IMG/VR virus record: IMGVR_UViG_3300037222_000116
Span: 23,903 to 87,902 of that record
Direction: 5' to 3' (one strand)
Length of the DNA: 64,000 bases
DNA from: a virus
In this document: positions 56,701 to 63,999 of the stretch, piece after piece
Layout of the letters: every line of letters starts with the position of its first letter
Position numbering within the stretch: the first letter of the stretch is position 1
Notes under the pieces: model-generated
Told to the model about the DNA's origin: nothing
Databases searched by the model: none
The model's input: only the letters and a program-made list of their open reading frames with translations
Translations under genes and position numbers: made by a program

Positions 56701-57342
56701 ACCGTTGGCAAACGAGATCCCTGAGCCGCCTGCGTTGCCGCCACCAGCACTGACCTCCCGAATGGCGTCCATCGACGCGGTGATCTGCGAGCTGCCAGAC
56801 ATACCGAACGCGAAGCCGTTAGAATCAGCAAAGACAAACGTCCCGGTCGAGCCGCTTTGTGTTCCAGCACTCAGCGCCGGGACAGGCTGCACGCTCTGCG
56901 CAGGGAACGACGCCGACGCTGTGATGGTGCTGCCAGCGATGCCGAAGCTGACGTTGTTAGCATTGGAGAACGATACTGTGTTGTTCGTAACTGGAGGCCC
57001 CGGTGCGGCGTTGACGCCACCAAGGTTGCCTGTCCCGCCACCGCCACCACCGCCGCCACCCTGCCAATAAAGAGTCTGGTTGTCGTTGGTGAGTTTCTGG
57101 ATCGAATGCTCCAGCTCACAAAAGAAGTTCGCGAACTGCGGCGCAGCATCCGGGTTGTGAACCGTGATGTTGATGTTGTCGACGGCGAGGACTTGCAGCG
57201 GCGTCGCGCGATCGGGCTGAACAATGTTTGGAACAGCGCCTTTGTTGTCGACGATGATGCCGTGCGGGAGGACAACCGTCCCACCGGGCGGCACAGGGCC
57301 GACCGGGACGGTTCGCGTAATAGCCGTCCGCGGAGCCTGCAT
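53701..57342 (-). CDS. giant repeat tail-fibre-like protein
   Basis: A 1,213-residue protein. Residues 1-130 form a basic/beta N-terminus with a Gly-run. Residues about 135-1010 are many copies of a 25-35 residue repeat, for example GTIAFVNSNGISFGMSGSTAITASY or VSFANSNGVTFGMATGAGGGTVTAS. The last 200 residues differ (FPMALIANGAASVSTSANVSFQRFHIP...) and probably form the receptor tip. Such SNGxxFGxxGSxxTAS repeats build trimeric beta fibres. The neighbouring genes encode a glycosyltransferase and a methyltransferase. Confidence 0.85.
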   Translation of the reverse strand: MQAPRTAITRTVPVGPVPPGGTVVLPHGIIVDNKGAVPNIVQPDRATPLQVLAVDNINITVHNPDAAPQFANFFCELEHSIQKLTNDNQTLYWQGGGGGGGGGTGNLGGVNAAPGPPVTNNTVSFSNANNVSFGIAGSTITASASFPAQSVQPVPALSAGTQSGSTGTFVFADSNGFAFGMSGSSQITASMDAIREVSAGGGNAGGSGISFANGGGVSFGIAGQTITASINPADVDIGIAAGSQTGNSGTIVFVGSNGVTFGMSGSSQITASIAAGATATGNLGGIAAGGVTDTSGTVVFSNSNGVSFGLAGQTMTASVAAGSTAPGAIAAGTQTATSGTVAFVNSNGVTFGMSGSTAITASVSASSLVFSNSNNVSFGIAGSTLTASIAAQSTAPGAIAAGSQTATSGTIAFVNSNGVTFGMSGSTAITASVSASSLVFSNSNNVSFGINGSTLTASASYSQSTGPAAIAAGSQTGSSGTIAFVNSNGISFGMSGSTAITASYTVPTQSVQPGIQSIAASGGTATTGDVSFANSNGVTFGMATGVGGGTVTASIAAQSVAPGAIAAGSQTGTSGTIAFVNSNGITFGMSGSTQITASYTVPTQTVQPGIQSIAASGGTATTGDVSFANSNGVTFGMATGAGGGTVTASYSVPAVGVLDIAAGSQTAASGTVAFVNSNGVTFGMSGSTGITASYSQSTAPAALQGSGTSVVTNGTVQFANSNGVTFGLSGSTITASIAAQSVAPGGFAAGSQTGTSGTIALVNSNGISFGMSGSTGITASYTVPTQTVQPGIQSVAASGGTATTGDVSFANSNGVTFGMATGAGGGTVTASYTVPAVGVLDIVAGSQTAASGTVAFVNSNGISFGMSGSTGITASYTVPTQTVQPGIQSIAASGGTATTGDVSFSNLNNISFGMATGAGGGTITGSVAGVVDVAAGSQTAATGTVVFANSNGITFGMSGSSQITASYTVPAGVAVAAGGQTGTSGTIAFVNSNGISFGLSGSSQMTAQLLALSYWENDFPMALIANGAASVSTSANVSFQRFHIPANISPTVLEYLGNLTIAAATQGSTTMSIAIYTFAGSSASTVSSTSAALAWNSGGAISNTGSYSGQSGTRWRSIALGTWSFTPGDYLIGFIHSVAGVAGSTASVSIFGQSGIAVGAIPGGGDHTGFFGNGLYSTGTGAFANSMHISDINQTGAANVFRQPYFRMIGTGP

Positions 57343-57351
57343 GGCTGAAGC

Positions 57352-58290
57352 TTACCCTCGAACGACGAACAGCTTGCGCGACAACGGCGGCGCGACCGGA
57401 CGATCAACCACTGCGGCGCTTGGTGCTTCAGCGAGCATCCCGTAGCTCTTCGCCATGGCGAGACGCTCGGTGAGCGAGGCGATCTGAGAAGCAACATGAG
57501 CGACGCTCACGAACGGAGCTTGAACGCCGAGCGCCCCGCTCTTGATAGCGTGATTCAGCCGCGTCAAGTGCTCAGCACCAAGTGGCTCATGCGGCGCAAT
57601 GCCAAGCAGCGTCGAGAAGAGGCGGGTTGCTGTGCTGTTACTGGCAGGTGACGCCACGTACTCACGACGCTCTCGCTTCGCCTTGGGTACACGCGGCGGT
57701 CGCGCAGGACGCACTGCGACGGCGTGGTGCCGAGGTTGGGTAACGGACGTTGCGGTCACGACCTCCAACAACGCGGGAGGCAGCCGTGCGGCTCGCGCGC
57801 GGGGAGCAACGCGATCCCGAATCGGTTTCGGGGCTTGATGTACCTTCGCTACACGCACCACTGGTTTTGCTGCCGTGCGAACTTTGGCAGGCCGTGGGGC
57901 AATCGCTGTACGAACCGGAGGTGTCTTCGCCTTGTGCGTGCGCGGCGCGACGACCGCAACGGGCCGCGCCTGTAGAGCGCGCGCAGGGCGCGCAGGGCGC
58001 TGCGTGATCGGCGTCGAGACGACAGGCCGCGGCGGGCGCGACGGGCGAACGCGTTGAGCGACGATGACAGGAGGCGCGGCTGTCGCGCGCGCCGGGCGAA
58101 CACGAGCTGGACGAACATGCACGACAGGCGGGAGCAGTTGCCCGATGCTGTGCCTTCCGAGCTTTCGCACCACGCGTGCTCGCTTCAACAGGCGCTTGGT
58201 CAAACGCACTCGTCGACGACGAGCACAGCGTTCGGCGCGAACGAGCCTCGCGCGACGGCCTGTGTGCTTGCCGTGTGTGCTTCTACGCAT
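57352..58290 (-). CDS. basic Pro/Ala-rich protein
   Basis: A 312-residue protein. The first 230 residues are Arg, Ala, Pro and Val-rich (VRPARVRPARATAAPP, then RPARPARALQARPVAVVAP), probably unfolded and positively charged. The last 80 residues form a small helical domain (TRLFSTLLGIAPHEPLGAEHLTRLNHAIKSG). It lies upstream of the tail-fibre gene, suggesting a virion protein that contacts DNA. No family is known. Confidence 0.65.
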   Translation of the reverse strand: MRRSTHGKHTGRRARLVRAERCARRRRVRLTKRLLKRARVVRKLGRHSIGQLLPPVVHVRPARVRPARATAAPPVIVAQRVRPSRPPRPVVSTPITQRPARPARALQARPVAVVAPRTHKAKTPPVRTAIAPRPAKVRTAAKPVVRVAKVHQAPKPIRDRVAPRARAARLPPALLEVVTATSVTQPRHHAVAVRPARPPRVPKAKRERREYVASPASNSTATRLFSTLLGIAPHEPLGAEHLTRLNHAIKSGALGVQAPFVSVAHVASQIASLTERLAMAKSYGMLAEAPSAAVVDRPVAPPLSRKLFVVRG

Positions 58291-58348
58291 GAGCGGAGTG
58301 TAGACCGAGACGGAGATAGAGGGAAGCGGATGCTACCAGACGAAAATT

Positions 58349-59374
58349 CTACAACTGGTAGCCGAGCGCGAGCAGCTCGCGGATGACGTCAACCGCCTTC
58401 GCCGACGAAGGGCGTGTGATACGACTGAACCGCAGACCGCGGCGCGCTGCTCGCCCCATGAGCAGCTTTCGCGCCCTACGACGCGAGGTGTTCGGGCTCG
58501 ACGCCGACGACGGAACGCCGACAGCGTCCTTTTGCACCATCGCCCACTTCTGGCCGTCCCAATACTGGCCGTAGCCACCGGGGCGAATCTCGAACGGCTC
58601 CTTGCAGAGTCCGAGGTAGTCGTACTTCGCTCCCGCAGGGAGCCCACCATCGAGAGGCGACCAGTAGAGCGGTAGGGTGAAGTTGCTCACCTGCACGCCG
58701 TCGATCGTGTAGCTATCGTCCTCGACAGCGTCGCAGACCTCTGCCGCCCAGATTTTGCCGGTGGCGGGATCTTGCACACAGGAATTCAATTCGGGATCAC
58801 CTTCGGCTTCGAGGATCTCGTGCGACGTACTCGACGACGGATCGACGCCGTCCTGAAGATCAAGCGCCGGGAAGACCTTGATGACCAGCTTGCCGGTCGC
58901 CGTCCGATCGTGGTAGGCGAGCGCGCCTTCCTGATCGACTTTGTCGGTGTAGAGCACGACGTTCTCGTCGGGTTGCGCGGGCAACTCTGCCGTCGCTGCG
59001 CGAACGTTCGCGCCCATGGCGTAGCCGTTCGGCGCAGGCTGCGCGAAGTGCTCGTTCACCTGCTTGGACATCGCGGCGGCGATCTCCACGCAGCGCGTCG
59101 GCGTGACCGAGGGACTCTCCGTCACGAGCACGTACTTGTTGCCGATCGCCACCTGATCGTAGGTCGCGTTGACAGACACCGGGGGCTGACCAACGGGCTG
59201 TGTCACAGGGACTCCTTTGGGGCGAGGGGCAGGGTGATGCCGTGAAGCCGCCGTCGCGGCGAGTGCATCCTGCTTGTCGACGGGCAGCGTGCCGTGAGAC
59301 GACAAGTGGCGCTTGCCGGTGTGCAGGACACGCATCTTGTTGGCGTGGTGTCGCGACGGACGCTTCGGGGGCAT
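58349..59374 (-). CDS. virion-like protein with basic termini
   Basis: A 341-residue protein. Its start is very basic (MPPKRPSRHHANKMRVLHTGKRHLSSHG), the middle (about 60-290) is beta-rich (NKYVLVTESPSVTPTRCVEIAAAM...), and the end RRRARKLLMGRAARRGLRFSRITRPSSAKA is basic again. It is likely structural; Pro, Gly and Tyr abound in GQYWDGQKW. No family is recognised. Confidence 0.6.
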   Translation of the reverse strand: MPPKRPSRHHANKMRVLHTGKRHLSSHGTLPVDKQDALAATAASRHHPAPRPKGVPVTQPVGQPPVSVNATYDQVAIGNKYVLVTESPSVTPTRCVEIAAAMSKQVNEHFAQPAPNGYAMGANVRAATAELPAQPDENVVLYTDKVDQEGALAYHDRTATGKLVIKVFPALDLQDGVDPSSSTSHEILEAEGDPELNSCVQDPATGKIWAAEVCDAVEDDSYTIDGVQVSNFTLPLYWSPLDGGLPAGAKYDYLGLCKEPFEIRPGGYGQYWDGQKWAMVQKDAVGVPSSASSPNTSRRRARKLLMGRAARRGLRFSRITRPSSAKAVDVIRELLALGYQL

Positions 59375-59401
59375 GAAGAGTCTTGTATCACAACTGCCGC
59401 T

Positions 59402-59417
59402 GTGGCATTACTGCCAC
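59402..59417 (+). promoter_or_regulatory. operator (GTGGCATTACTGCCAC)
   Basis: A perfect 7-bp-arm palindrome (TGTGGCA, TTAC, TGCCACA) directly abutting the ATG at 59418. It fits the GTNGCANNNNTGCNAC consensus. Confidence 0.6.
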
Positions 59418-59747
59418 ATGAGTAACGAGCTACCAACCGAGGATGAGCTGCACGCAATCGAGACGCGACTCACAGCGGCTCTTTCAGCGGGCGGCTACGA
59501 GGATGTGACCATCACCGACCTGCCCCGCCTCCTCGCGCTCGTCCGCGCGCAGGCGGCGACCATCGCGGAGAGGGACGCGCGGCTGGCGATGGCGACGATG
59601 TTCCGCGTCGGCGACAACACCGTGACCCTTGCGTCCTTTGGCGATGTGTGGATTCTCACGGAGGATGGGCTGCTCGACTCCCGCTTCCCCACCGCTGACG
59701 CCGCGTTCGCTGCCCTCGACGCCGCGCGAGCGAAGGAGCCCAAGTGA
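59418..59747 (+). CDS. helical hypothetical protein
   Basis: A 109-residue protein (MSNELPTEDELHAIETRLTAALSAGGYEDVTITDLPRLLALVRAQAATIAERDARL...), largely helical with a possible coiled-coil segment near 45-60. ATG touches the operator. GTGA overlaps the glycosyltransferase gene. Confidence 0.65.
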   Translation: MSNELPTEDELHAIETRLTAALSAGGYEDVTITDLPRLLALVRAQAATIAERDARLAMATMFRVGDNTVTLASFGDVWILTEDGLLDSRFPTADAAFAALDAARAKEPK

Positions 59748-60634
59748 GCCACGCTGTATCCGCCCCGTTGCCGCAAGTGTTCCTCGCCAGCGTTCCGTGG
59801 CGTGTCAATCAGCTTCACAACCTGATCGACGACCTTGCCAAGCAGACGGTCGAGCACAGCATCTTTCTGATCCTCGACGGTTGGATCGACAAAGAAGATG
59901 CGGAGTGGCTTCACAAAGATGCATCCGGCGACGTGGCTGAATGGATCAACTGGAAGCACGCCAAAGGCAATCATCGTCAACTGCATGTTCATTCAGAAGC
60001 CCAAGGCGTCGTCGCGCGCTGGCGCAAGATGGATCTTCAATTCAGCTTCTACGATGACAACCCACTTGTCGTTCTCGACGACGACATGCGTGTTCCGCCT
60101 TCCTACCTCGCCGACGTCCTCAAGTTGCTCAAAGAGCACAGGGCAATCGCATGGGGAGGAATGACGATTAACGGCGCGGCCCCGGCTCGCTTCCCATCGG
60201 GAACGCTACTCGATGACCACCGACATTCACCAGCGACGGCTCTCATACTTCCCAATGCTCCCGGCTTGGCTGTACGTCACAAGAGCTACCTGAATGGCAT
60301 CACCAAGCTGCCTTACTTCAACGACATTGCTGACCGCATGCGCTGCGACGATGAACCGCTGATCGCCGCTGCGCTTTGGCGTGCGGGCGTCATTGCTCAC
60401 GCATACACAGACCTCGGGCTATGTCTCGATGAAAGCGCTGCGTTCGACGAGCGATCGGTACAAAAAGCAACCCAGCGTCCGCGCTACGCTGAGTCTATGC
60501 ACCTGCGTATGCGCCTTGCTGAAGCAACCGGCTGGCCTTGGCCGTTCGACAGCCACGGCAAGGTCCGTGAGCCCTACAGGAAGCCGCCGACGCATCCACC
60601 ACGCCCCAAGCTCAACCGCAAGCTGCTCAAATAA
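59744..60634 (+). CDS. GT2-family glycosyltransferase
   Basis: A 296-residue protein resembling the GT-A half of the 24777 product: QVFLASVPWRVNQLHNLIDDLAKQT, VVLDDDMRVPPSYLADVL (DxD), CDDEPLIAAALWRAGV and ATGWPWPF. It would transfer a sugar from a nucleotide donor. It lies beside genes for virion-like proteins, so a structural protein may be its substrate. GTG start; C-terminus Lys/Pro-rich. Confidence 0.82.
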   Translation: MSHAVSAPLPQVFLASVPWRVNQLHNLIDDLAKQTVEHSIFLILDGWIDKEDAEWLHKDASGDVAEWINWKHAKGNHRQLHVHSEAQGVVARWRKMDLQFSFYDDNPLVVLDDDMRVPPSYLADVLKLLKEHRAIAWGGMTINGAAPARFPSGTLLDDHRHSPATALILPNAPGLAVRHKSYLNGITKLPYFNDIADRMRCDDEPLIAAALWRAGVIAHAYTDLGLCLDESAAFDERSVQKATQRPRYAESMHLRMRLAEATGWPWPFDSHGKVREPYRKPPTHPPRPKLNRKLLK

Positions 60635-60638
60635 CAAA

Positions 60639-60666
60639 ACGGCGGTCCCCTTTCGGGAACCGCCGT
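60639..60666 (-). terminator. hairpin terminator of the minus gene
   Basis: An 8-bp stem (ACGGCGGT/ACCGCCGT) with three further inner pairs and loop TTTC. Read on the minus strand it is followed by TTTTGTTATTT, so it ends transcription of the 60697 gene. Confidence 0.65.
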
Positions 60667-60696
60667 GGGTACATCGCCTAATGCCCTTCAACCCGA

Positions 60697-61740
60697 CTAC
60701 GGGTTGTACGGCTGGTCGTCGTCGCGCGACTGCGATTCGAGCTGATCCTTGCCGCTCGTGGCGTCGGTCTGCGAGAGGAGCTGGATCGACGAGTTGGGCG
60801 CGAACGGGAACGGCCCGACGATCCAACGGTATTGCACGGAATACCAGCAGACGTCGGGCGCGGTCGTGTTCGCCGGGATCGTGATGCCGCACGTCAGCTC
60901 GATCACGTCGCCGATCGCGACGGTGTCGGGGATCTCGATGATGGTGTCGATGCGGCAGACGCCGTTCTCGTTCGGATCGTCGGACGTGCCATCGAAGATC
61001 GGCGCGTCCGGGTTCTGCGAGTCGGCGACGAGCGGGTTGCTCGGGATCTCCATGTCACCGAACGCGGTGTCCTCGCTCGGATCGTAGGTATGCCCTGCGA
61101 GGGTGCCACCAAGCGTCGAGCCGTTGAGCACGGTGTCCCCCGCCACGGGCGAGTCCTGATGCGCGTCGACTTCGTCGCCGACGCCGCTCGCCGTGTCGGG
61201 GCATCCGCCGTAGCCGCGGAACTTGGCGCTGGCGAAGAAGCTGCCCAGCGCGGGACCGTCGACGAAGTCGGCGGCGCGCGAGATGATGATGTTGCGGATC
61301 TGGAGAGCCACGCGACGCCCACCCGTACCTCCCTCGGTCGTGGGATCGGGATAGCCATCACCAAGCGTGCCGCTCCAATCGGAGAAGCGCCCCGGCTGCT
61401 TGCAGACGACGTAGTCGGGGATGGCGATGCTGCCGAACCACTGCGCGCTCTTGGCGACCGCGCGAGTCCATGCAGGCTTGGGCATCGCGCCGCCGCTGTA
61501 GTCGGCGGTGAGCTGATCGGCGAGGCAGTCGAGCGGATCGGTCGCGCCGTCGATCGTGTGCCCGGTGATGGTGTCATAGCCGTCACAGGTGCCTGCGGTG
61601 ACACCCGTCGGCCCTCCTGCTGCGCCCGCGCACATGAGCGGACCCATGACATCGACGCCAAACGCGAGCTTGCGCCAGAGCAGGGAGTGAAGCTGAAGCG
61701 ACTGCCAGTCGCTCCACGGTGAAGCAACGTCACGAGCCAT
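60697..61740 (-). CDS. probable virion protein
   Basis: A 347-residue protein of unknown function. Its composition (Gly, Asp, Thr and Pro, several Cys) and beta-rich layout suggest a structural protein: GPTGVTAGTCDGYDTITGHTIDG, then PDYVVCKQPGRFSDWSGTLGDGYPDPTTEGGTGG. A GAGGAGG site precedes the ATG, and a promoter with TAGGCT and a 3' terminator bracket it, so it is a single-gene transcript, likely expressed strongly. Confidence 0.65.
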   Translation of the reverse strand: MARDVASPWSDWQSLQLHSLLWRKLAFGVDVMGPLMCAGAAGGPTGVTAGTCDGYDTITGHTIDGATDPLDCLADQLTADYSGGAMPKPAWTRAVAKSAQWFGSIAIPDYVVCKQPGRFSDWSGTLGDGYPDPTTEGGTGGRRVALQIRNIIISRAADFVDGPALGSFFASAKFRGYGGCPDTASGVGDEVDAHQDSPVAGDTVLNGSTLGGTLAGHTYDPSEDTAFGDMEIPSNPLVADSQNPDAPIFDGTSDDPNENGVCRIDTIIEIPDTVAIGDVIELTCGITIPANTTAPDVCWYSVQYRWIVGPFPFAPNSSIQLLSQTDATSGKDQLESQSRDDDQPYNP

Positions 61741-61776
61741 GGTGTGCCTCCTCGAAGGTTCAGTTGGTGGACTTCA

Positions 61777-61806
61777 AGCCTACGCCGAAACGGATTCCTC
61801 TTGCAA
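61777..61806 (-). promoter_or_regulatory. minus-strand promoter with TAGGCT
   Basis: On the minus strand, TTGCAA (61801-61806), 18-nt spacer, then TAGGCT (61777-61782) upstream of the 61740 start. Confidence 0.45.
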
Positions 61807-61819
61807 GGCGAGGCGAGTT

Positions 61820-61835
61820 GTGGCAAAAGTGCAAC
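61820..61835. promoter_or_regulatory. operator (GTGGCAAAAGTGCAAC)
   Basis: Fits GTNGCANNNNTGCNAC, extending to TTGTGGCA-AAAG-TGCAACAA with one arm mismatch. It lies between divergent genes starting at 61740 and 61882. Confidence 0.5.
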
Positions 61836-61843
61836 AACACCGA

Positions 61844-61858
61844 TAAGGCTGATTATCA
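61844..61858 (+). promoter_or_regulatory. shared leader element (TAAGGCTGATTATCA)
   Basis: TAAG(G)CTGATTATCA is repeated at 63674-63687, in both cases 21-23 nt before a GAGGAGAAYGAACATG start region. CTGAT-T-ATCAG is palindromic. Confidence 0.6.
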
Positions 61859-61881
61859 TGGCAGCGACGAGGAGAATGAAC

Positions 61882-62169
61882 ATGAAAATGCCAACGGAAA
61901 CGACGTATCCTGATGAAGCCTGCTTCTTTGAAGTGATCGCGCTGTCCGAGGAGCATGTCGGTGGCGGTGTCGAGATCGGCGATCACGTCGAAGGTGCCGG
62001 CCCTTGCTGTCTCGGTACAGACGGCGAGTGGAAGCATGGAATCGTCACCATCAACAACCCCGGAGGATTGGCCGAAGAGGACGAGTATTGGGCAATCGGG
62101 CATCTGCGTCCGCTGACATCCGAAGCGCACGCGATGTATGATCGCATCCTCGCGGGACGGAGCCTTTAA
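61882..62169 (+). CDS. hypothetical protein
   Basis: A 95-residue protein (MKMPTETTYPDEACFFEVIALSEEHVGGGVEIGDHVEGAG...) of unknown function. The ATG at 61882 matches a GAGGAG site as in the 63709 gene; earlier in-frame ATGs exist. Confidence 0.6.
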   Translation: MKMPTETTYPDEACFFEVIALSEEHVGGGVEIGDHVEGAGPCCLGTDGEWKHGIVTINNPGGLAEEDEYWAIGHLRPLTSEAHAMYDRILAGRSL

Positions 62170-62543
62170 TGCGCCTCGTCCACGAAGTCCACTACTCAAC
62201 ACAGGTCAGCGTGCAGACGCGCGGTCCCTACGGGAAGTCGCGCGGCAATGAGAACAAGCCGCACGCCGGGTTCCCGATCGAAGTGATGATCACGGTCTGC
62301 AATCCTCCCGGCCTCGCACTGTTCCGCGATGACGTGCCGATTGAGATCGAGGGCGATGCGGCGATGATCCTCGACGCCTGCTATCAGATCATCGAAGGCA
62401 TCATCTGCAACGAAGCTGTGCTCAACGAGCAGGGGCAGACGCTCGCTCCGAAGTGGAAGGACGCCGCAAAGAAGGCGCAGGCCGAGTGGCAGCGTGCGGT
62501 CAAGGCCGAGCGCAAGAAGCGCGAAAAGGGTTCGCGGAAGTAA
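62169..62543 (+). CDS. hypothetical protein with Lys-rich tail
   Basis: A 124-residue protein starting MRLVHEVHYSTQVSVQTRGPYGKSRGNENKPHAGFPIEVMITVCNPPG, beta-rich, followed by a helix and a Lys/Arg-rich tail (KAERKKREKGSRK). Function is unknown. ATG overlaps the previous stop (TAATG). Confidence 0.6.
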   Translation: MRLVHEVHYSTQVSVQTRGPYGKSRGNENKPHAGFPIEVMITVCNPPGLALFRDDVPIEIEGDAAMILDACYQIIEGIICNEAVLNEQGQTLAPKWKDAAKKAQAEWQRAVKAERKKREKGSRK

Positions 62544-62547
62544 GCGT

Positions 62548-62567
62548 GTATGAATAATCGGTCATAC
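62548..62567 (+). promoter_or_regulatory. inverted repeat before a small gene
   Basis: GTATGA-N8-TCATAC inverted repeat just after the 62543 stop, followed by an interrupted GTGA...TCAC pair. The 75-nt gap may carry a terminator or an operator. Confidence 0.35.
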
Positions 62568-62617
62568 GTGACGCGCGTATTCACGATTTTAGTAAACAGG
62601 GGGAGAACTGTGAACAC

Positions 62618-62899
62618 ATGACCCTAGAAAGCTGCGTTCGTTCCGAAGGATGCCAGATGACGAGCGAGGAGCGGCGTGCGTGGGAGAAGGAACAACGCGA
62701 GCGGTCGCTCGAAGTCGATGCGCGGGCGATCCTCGAATACCGAGGCTGGAAAGAGACTGCCGACGGTCGATGGACGCACCGCGAGAAGAACCCTCCTGTG
62801 GAGCCTCCCGAGAAGGGCAAAGGACCGTTCAGTCTGAGAACGGCGTTCTGGCTTGAGGTTGATCCGAGCAGGCTAACCGAGCTACTCCGAGAAGGCTGA
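62618..62899 (+). CDS. small hypothetical protein
   Basis: A 93-residue protein (MTLESCVRSEGCQMTSEERRAWEKEQRERSLEVDARAILEYRGWKET...). Highly charged helix, then a GKGPFSLRTAFWLEV segment. GGGGGAG lies 12 nt before the ATG. Confidence 0.55.
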   Translation: MTLESCVRSEGCQMTSEERRAWEKEQRERSLEVDARAILEYRGWKETADGRWTHREKNPPVEPPEKGKGPFSLRTAFWLEVDPSRLTELLREG

Positions 62900-62930
62900 T
62901 TGACATGAGCACCGTCGAGGACGCACGCTG

Positions 62931-63662
62931 ATGAAAACACCATCGTTCAGGTACATGGGAGGTAAGGCGAGGCTCCGCACATGGCTCGTTGAGCACTTCC
63001 CTCGCAGTGGGCGCATATATGCCGAGCCGTTTGTCGGGCGAGGTAATGTGTTTTTTGAGGCGGTGCAGCGGTTGCAGTTCGCTCACTGGCAACTTGCTGA
63101 TCGTGATGCTGGCTTTCTCCAAGCCTTGCTACGCGCTGACCTTGACCGACTACCTGAGATGGTGGACCGCGCTGCATTCGAGACGTTGCGCAATCAAGGG
63201 GGCGACATCGCACTCCTCGTCGAACCTCGTGTGACCTTCGCAGGTAAAGGCTACGCGGCAGGTTTCAGTGGTTCTAGCGGAACGCATGTTGGTTACTCCT
63301 ACAAGAGCTATCGACCCATGTGCCAAGCTGCACGCGAGTTGCTGAAGCGACCGGGCGTTGATGTTGTCAGTGCGTCATGGAATACGCTTAGTTGGGATCA
63401 ACTCAGTGTGGACGATTTCGCCTATTTCGACCCGCCCTATTTTGGCACAAAGGCATCGTATCCGAACATTGATCACGACGCGCTGATGACACTGCTGAAT
63501 GGTGCTCGGTTTCGATGGGCCTTGTCGGGATACGCTGACCCTGCATACGAAGCAAAGTTGCGGTTCATGCAGCGGTTCGAGCGCGAGCGGAATGCCGAAA
63601 TCAAGTCGTCAAACGCTGGAGGAGCGTCACCTGTAATTGAGGTTTTGTGGACGAATTACTAG
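62931..63662 (+). CDS. D12-class adenine-N6 DNA methyltransferase (Dam-like)
   Basis: A 243-residue enzyme with motif X RYMGGKARL, motif I AEPFVGRGNV, and the catalytic AYFDPPYFGTKASYPNIDHDAL (DPPY). It fits MethyltransfD12 with a shortened target region. It would methylate adenines in phage DNA to resist restriction or mark replication; its target is not visible. It is the second adenine methylase in the window. Confidence 0.9.
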   Translation: MKTPSFRYMGGKARLRTWLVEHFPRSGRIYAEPFVGRGNVFFEAVQRLQFAHWQLADRDAGFLQALLRADLDRLPEMVDRAAFETLRNQGGDIALLVEPRVTFAGKGYAAGFSGSSGTHVGYSYKSYRPMCQAARELLKRPGVDVVSASWNTLSWDQLSVDDFAYFDPPYFGTKASYPNIDHDALMTLLNGARFRWALSGYADPAYEAKLRFMQRFERERNAEIKSSNAGGASPVIEVLWTNY

Positions 63663-63673
63663 TCGTCCCACGT

Positions 63674-63687
63674 TAAGCTGATTATCA
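63674..63687 (+). promoter_or_regulatory. shared leader element (TAAGCTGATTATCA)
   Basis: Second copy of the element at 61844-61858, 21 nt before the 63709 ATG. Confidence 0.6.
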
Positions 63688-63708
63688 GAGTCACAGAGGA
63701 GAACGAAC

Positions 63709-63999
63709 ATGAACGACATGGGATGGGCAATCAAGCAACTGAAGGATCGCGGGTGCGTGGAACGCGCTGGTTGGAACGGGAAGGGGATGTGTCTATTCCT
63801 CGTCGAGTTCTGGTGGAGCAATAACATCAGCACCAAGGGCGACGAACCTGTCGCCTACGGTGCGCCCGCCGAACATCACGACGCGCTTCGCGGACGGATG
63901 CGAAGCCTCGCCCGAGGCACGCGCCACTGCATCGACGAAGCGGACCAGCGTGCGCAGGCTGTAGCGCGGGCGCTTGGCGTCACCAAGGAGAACGCATGA
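63709..63999 (+). CDS. DUF2829/Tad2-like protein
   Basis: A 96-residue protein. The start MNDMGWAIKQLKDRGCVERAGWNGKGMCLFLVEFWWS matches the beginning of DUF2829, whose members include the Thoeris anti-defence protein Tad2 that sequesters signalling nucleotides. The usual C-terminal half (with W and D/Q-rich segment) is missing and replaced by RGRMRSLARGTRHCIDEADQRAQ. So the family assignment is supported only for the N-terminal part. The final TGA overlaps a further ATG at 63996, showing the operon continues past the window. Confidence 0.65.
   Translation: MNDMGWAIKQLKDRGCVERAGWNGKGMCLFLVEFWWSNNISTKGDEPVAYGAPAEHHDALRGRMRSLARGTRHCIDEADQRAQAVARALGVTKENA

Noticed and set aside
56219-57070. A 283-codon plus-strand ORF rich in Pro, Ala, Leu and Val
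   Set aside because: It lies wholly opposite the fibre repeats, and its product simply reflects their complement.
53701-57342. Several plus-strand ORFs of 60-280 codons inside the fibre region
   Set aside because: They are mirror frames of the repeat fibre, with Pro/Val/Ala-rich products and no start signals.
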